A stretch of 64,000 nt of DNA from the NCBI RefSeq assembly GCF_900182615.1, contig NZ_FXTE01000002.1, positions 124,001 through 188,000 of the forward strand, given 5' to 3'. The position numbers and the translations under genes are program-made. This document shows positions 62,290 to 64,000 of this stretch, one piece after another (positions within the stretch are counted from its first letter, which is position 1; the number at the start of each line of letters is the position of its first letter). Origin of the DNA: Ruegeria faecimaris. GTDB lineage: Bacteria > Pseudomonadota > Alphaproteobacteria > Rhodobacterales > Rhodobacteraceae. Below the pieces are notes generated by a model that saw only the letters and a list, made by a program, of their open reading frames with translations, had not been told where the DNA came from and searched no databases.

Positions 62290-63318
62290 TCAGCCCCGTT
62301 TCGCACCAACCATGCCGACGATGTCATAGGTCTGCTGCAGGATCGGGGCTGCAATCGCCCGCGCCTTTTCTGCGCCATTGGCCAGAATGCGATCAATCTC
62401 GGCCTCTTCACCCATCAGGCGGGCCATTTCGGTCGAGATCGGAGACAGTTTGGCAACCGCCAGATCGGCCAGCATCGGTTTGAACTCGCCAAATTGCTTG
62501 CCGCCAACGTCGGCCAGAACCTGATCCGCCGTCTGATCGCTGAGGGCGGCGTAGATATTCACCAGATTGCGGGCCTCGGGGCGGTTGTCCAAGCCATCGA
62601 CTTCCGAAGGCAGAGCGTCCGGGTCGGTCTTGGCCTTTCGGATTTTCTTGGCGATCGTGTCGGCATCATCGGTCATGTTGATCCGGGTCATGTCAGAGGG
62701 GTCGGATTTGGACATCTTTTTTGACCCATCGCGCAAGCTCATGACCCGAGTTGCCGCACCTTTGATGACAGGTTCGGTCAACGGAAAAAAATCGACGCCA
62801 TAGTCATGATTGAACTTAGTTGCGATATCTCGGGTTAGTTCCAGGTGTTGCTTTTGATCATCTCCGACGGGTACATGTGTCGCGTGATATACAAGGATAT
62901 CTGCGGCCATAAGCGCCGGATAGGCGAATAGGCCCAACGATGCATTCTGTGCGTTCTTGCCAGCCTTATCTTTGAACTGTGTCATGCGCTGCATCCAGCC
63001 AAGCCGGGCAACGCAGTTAAAAATCCATGCTAGTTGCGCGTGCTCAGGAACCTGGCTCTGGTTAAACAGGATCGATTTTTCGGGATCTAATCCTGATGCG
63101 ATATACCCCGCGCACAGCTCACGCGTTGCGTGCTGCAACTCTTTGGGGTCCTGCCAAACGGTGATCGCGTGCAAATCAACCATACAGTAGATTGTCTGAT
63201 AGTCGGACCCTTGCATCCGAACCCAGTTCCGCAATGCGCCCAAATAGTTGCCAAGGTGCAGGTTACCGGATGGCTGTGCACCGGAAAACACGCGCGGCGT
63301 GAACTTGGAATCGGTCAT
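62290..63318 (-). CDS. trpS: Tryptophan-tRNA ligase
   Basis: A 342-residue class I aminoacyl-tRNA synthetase. The HIGH-like motif is [15 protein letters not shown] (about 16-30) and the KMSKS motif is [12 protein letters not shown] (about 197-208), both with correct spacing. [10 protein letters not shown] and [20 protein letters not shown] are family segments. It charges tRNA-Trp. It is divergent from the rhomboid-like gene at the end of the window. Confidence 0.95.
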   Translation of the reverse strand: MTDSKFTPRVFSGAQPSGNLHLGNYLGALRNWVRMQGSDYQTIYCMVDLHAITVWQDPKELQHATRELCAGYIASGLDPEKSILFNQSQVPEHAQLAWIFNCVARLGWMQRMTQFKDKAGKNAQNASLGLFAYPALMAADILVYHATHVPVGDDQKQHLELTRDIATKFNHDYGVDFFPLTEPVIKGAATRVMSLRDGSKKMSKSDPSDMTRINMTDDADTIAKKIRKAKTDPDALPSEVDGLDNRPEARNLVNIYAALSDQTADQVLADVGGKQFGEFKPMLADLAVAKLSPISTEMARLMGEEAEIDRILANGAEKARAIAAPILQQTYDIVGMVGAKRG

Positions 63319-63404
63319 CGAAGGGAACTCCCGTCTGGAAAAATCAGCCCCCGTCGCTTACCCATGAGGCAAAGGGACGTCAACAGCCGCGAAAGGCCCG
63401 CCCA

Positions 63405-64000
63405 ATGAGCAGTGAGCATTATACACCCGCCGTGAACCCTCTGCCGCCCGTGGTGGTGGCTTTGTGTGTGTTCATCATGGGGGTTGAACTGGCATTTACT
63501 CTAGGTACGCGCGGGATCATTGGGGGCCCAACTGCTGTAGGCTGGCGCCTGGACGCTTTGCAGCACTATTCGTTTTCGCCGGATATCTTCGACTGGATGG
63601 TGGAAAACGGGCGCTGGCCGTTCGAGCATCTGATCCGCTTTGTCACCTATCCGTTTGTATCCGGTACGTTCACACAGGCCATCTTTGTCTGCGTCTTTGT
63701 GCTGGCCATGGGTAAAATGGTGGCCGAGGTTTTTGGCAGCGTTCAGATGCTGGTGATCTTTGTGCTGTCGGGAGTGGGTGGTGCGCTGGCTTATGCACTG
63801 TTGCTGGATCCGCGCTTTCCGCTGGTGGGTGGGTTCCCTCCGGTCTATGGGCTGATCGGAGCGTTTACGTGGATATTATGGCGCAAGCTGTCCCTGGTGG
63901 GCGCAAACCAATCCCGCGCCTTCAGCCTGATCGCCGTTTTGATGGGCATTCAGTTGTTGTTCGGCCTGCTGTTTGGCGGAACGCTGGACTGGGTGGCTGA
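63405..64000 (+). CDS. Rhomboid-like membrane protein, partial; catalytic Ser apparently missing
   Basis: An open frame of 198 codons starts at ATG 63405 (MSSEHYTPAVNPLPPVVVAL) and runs off the window. It has several spans with the rhomboid form: RFVTYPFVSGTFTQAIFVCV, then VIFVLSGVGGALAYALLLDP and GGFPPVYGLIGAFTWILW. The catalytic serine of rhomboid proteases lies in G-x-S-G; here the equivalent stretch is G-G-F-P-P-V-Y-G, with no serine, and the last helix, which carries the catalytic His, is not yet visible. It is probably a pseudoprotease of the derlin/iRhom kind. Divergent from trpS. Confidence 0.72.
   Translation, partial: MSSEHYTPAVNPLPPVVVALCVFIMGVELAFTLGTRGIIGGPTAVGWRLDALQHYSFSPDIFDWMVENGRWPFEHLIRFVTYPFVSGTFTQAIFVCVFVLAMGKMVAEVFGSVQMLVIFVLSGVGGALAYALLLDPRFPLVGGFPPVYGLIGAFTWILWRKLSLVGANQSRAFSLIAVLMGIQLLFGLLFGGTLDWVA

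Overview
The window reads as about 64 kb of chromosome from an alphaproteobacterium of the Rhodobacterales, most likely a Roseobacter-group marine bacterium related to Ruegeria. The evidence is gene content and order: the TCA genes mdh, sucC, sucD, sucA, sucB, lpd and sdhCDAB, interleaved with ethylmalonyl-CoA pathway genes (phaA, ccr, ecm, mcl2, mch), as is known from Rhodobacter-type genomes. Base composition is GC-rich, gene density is very high, stop/start overlaps (ATGA, TAATG) are common, and there is a LuxR/LuxI pair. I saw no rRNA, tRNA, CRISPR array, insertion sequence or prophage.

Layout. 1-5.2 kb, minus strand: a partial secreted protein, acetyl-CoA acetyltransferase (phaA) with a PhaR-like palindrome upstream, an EAL-domain protein, a sterol-desaturase-family hydroxylase, small envelope proteins and a TlpA-like thioredoxin. 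5.2-15.9 kb, mostly plus: argH, two tiny lipoproteins, lysA, a large DUF4175-type membrane protein, ftsE-ftsX-plsC, an FMN-binding protein and a second sterol-desaturase-family protein. 16-17.3 kb: a flavodoxin-fold quinone reductase divergent from a TetR regulator, with three near-identical palindromes between them. 17.3-30.5 kb, minus: a TCA block (mdh, sucC, sucD, sucA, sucB, lpd) with small or accessory genes inserted, including a glycosyltransferase and a sulfotransferase. 30.6-41 kb, mostly plus: a TauE exporter, mcl2-nnrU-DUF1737-mch, a DUF1194 protein, sdhC-sdhD-sdhA, a reversed glycosyltransferase/FkbM-methyltransferase pair, then sdhB. 41-47.6 kb: small ORFs, deoD, an H-NS-like protein, ecm, an acyltransferase and ccr. 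47.7-49.4 kb: a small conserved-looking ORF, luxR and luxI. 49.4-64 kb: a RecD-like helicase and an SDR enzyme; a TauE/TIGR02186 operon; a BMP-type nucleoside ABC transporter; nifU-like, tsaB, rimI; an isomerase, a UspA protein, ilvE, trpS, and a rhomboid-like protein cut by the window end.

How it fits together. phaA makes acetoacetyl-CoA. ccr and ecm are the two signature steps of the ethylmalonyl-CoA route of acetate assimilation. mch and mcl2 finish the glyoxylate/malate branch, which feeds the adjacent TCA genes. The strongest regulatory signal is a pair of TGTGATCACA palindromes exactly 21 bp apart. It occurs about 110 nt upstream of both sucC and sdhC, on opposite strands and 6.8 kb apart, and suggests one regulator controls both halves of the TCA block. 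Other notable signals are the triple TetR-type operators, a stem-loop that hides the luxI ribosome binding site, an apparent +1 frameshift in a small ORF after sdhB, four glycan-type genes scattered through the TCA block, and a rhomboid-like protein lacking the catalytic serine. All functions are assigned by reading motifs; no database search was possible.
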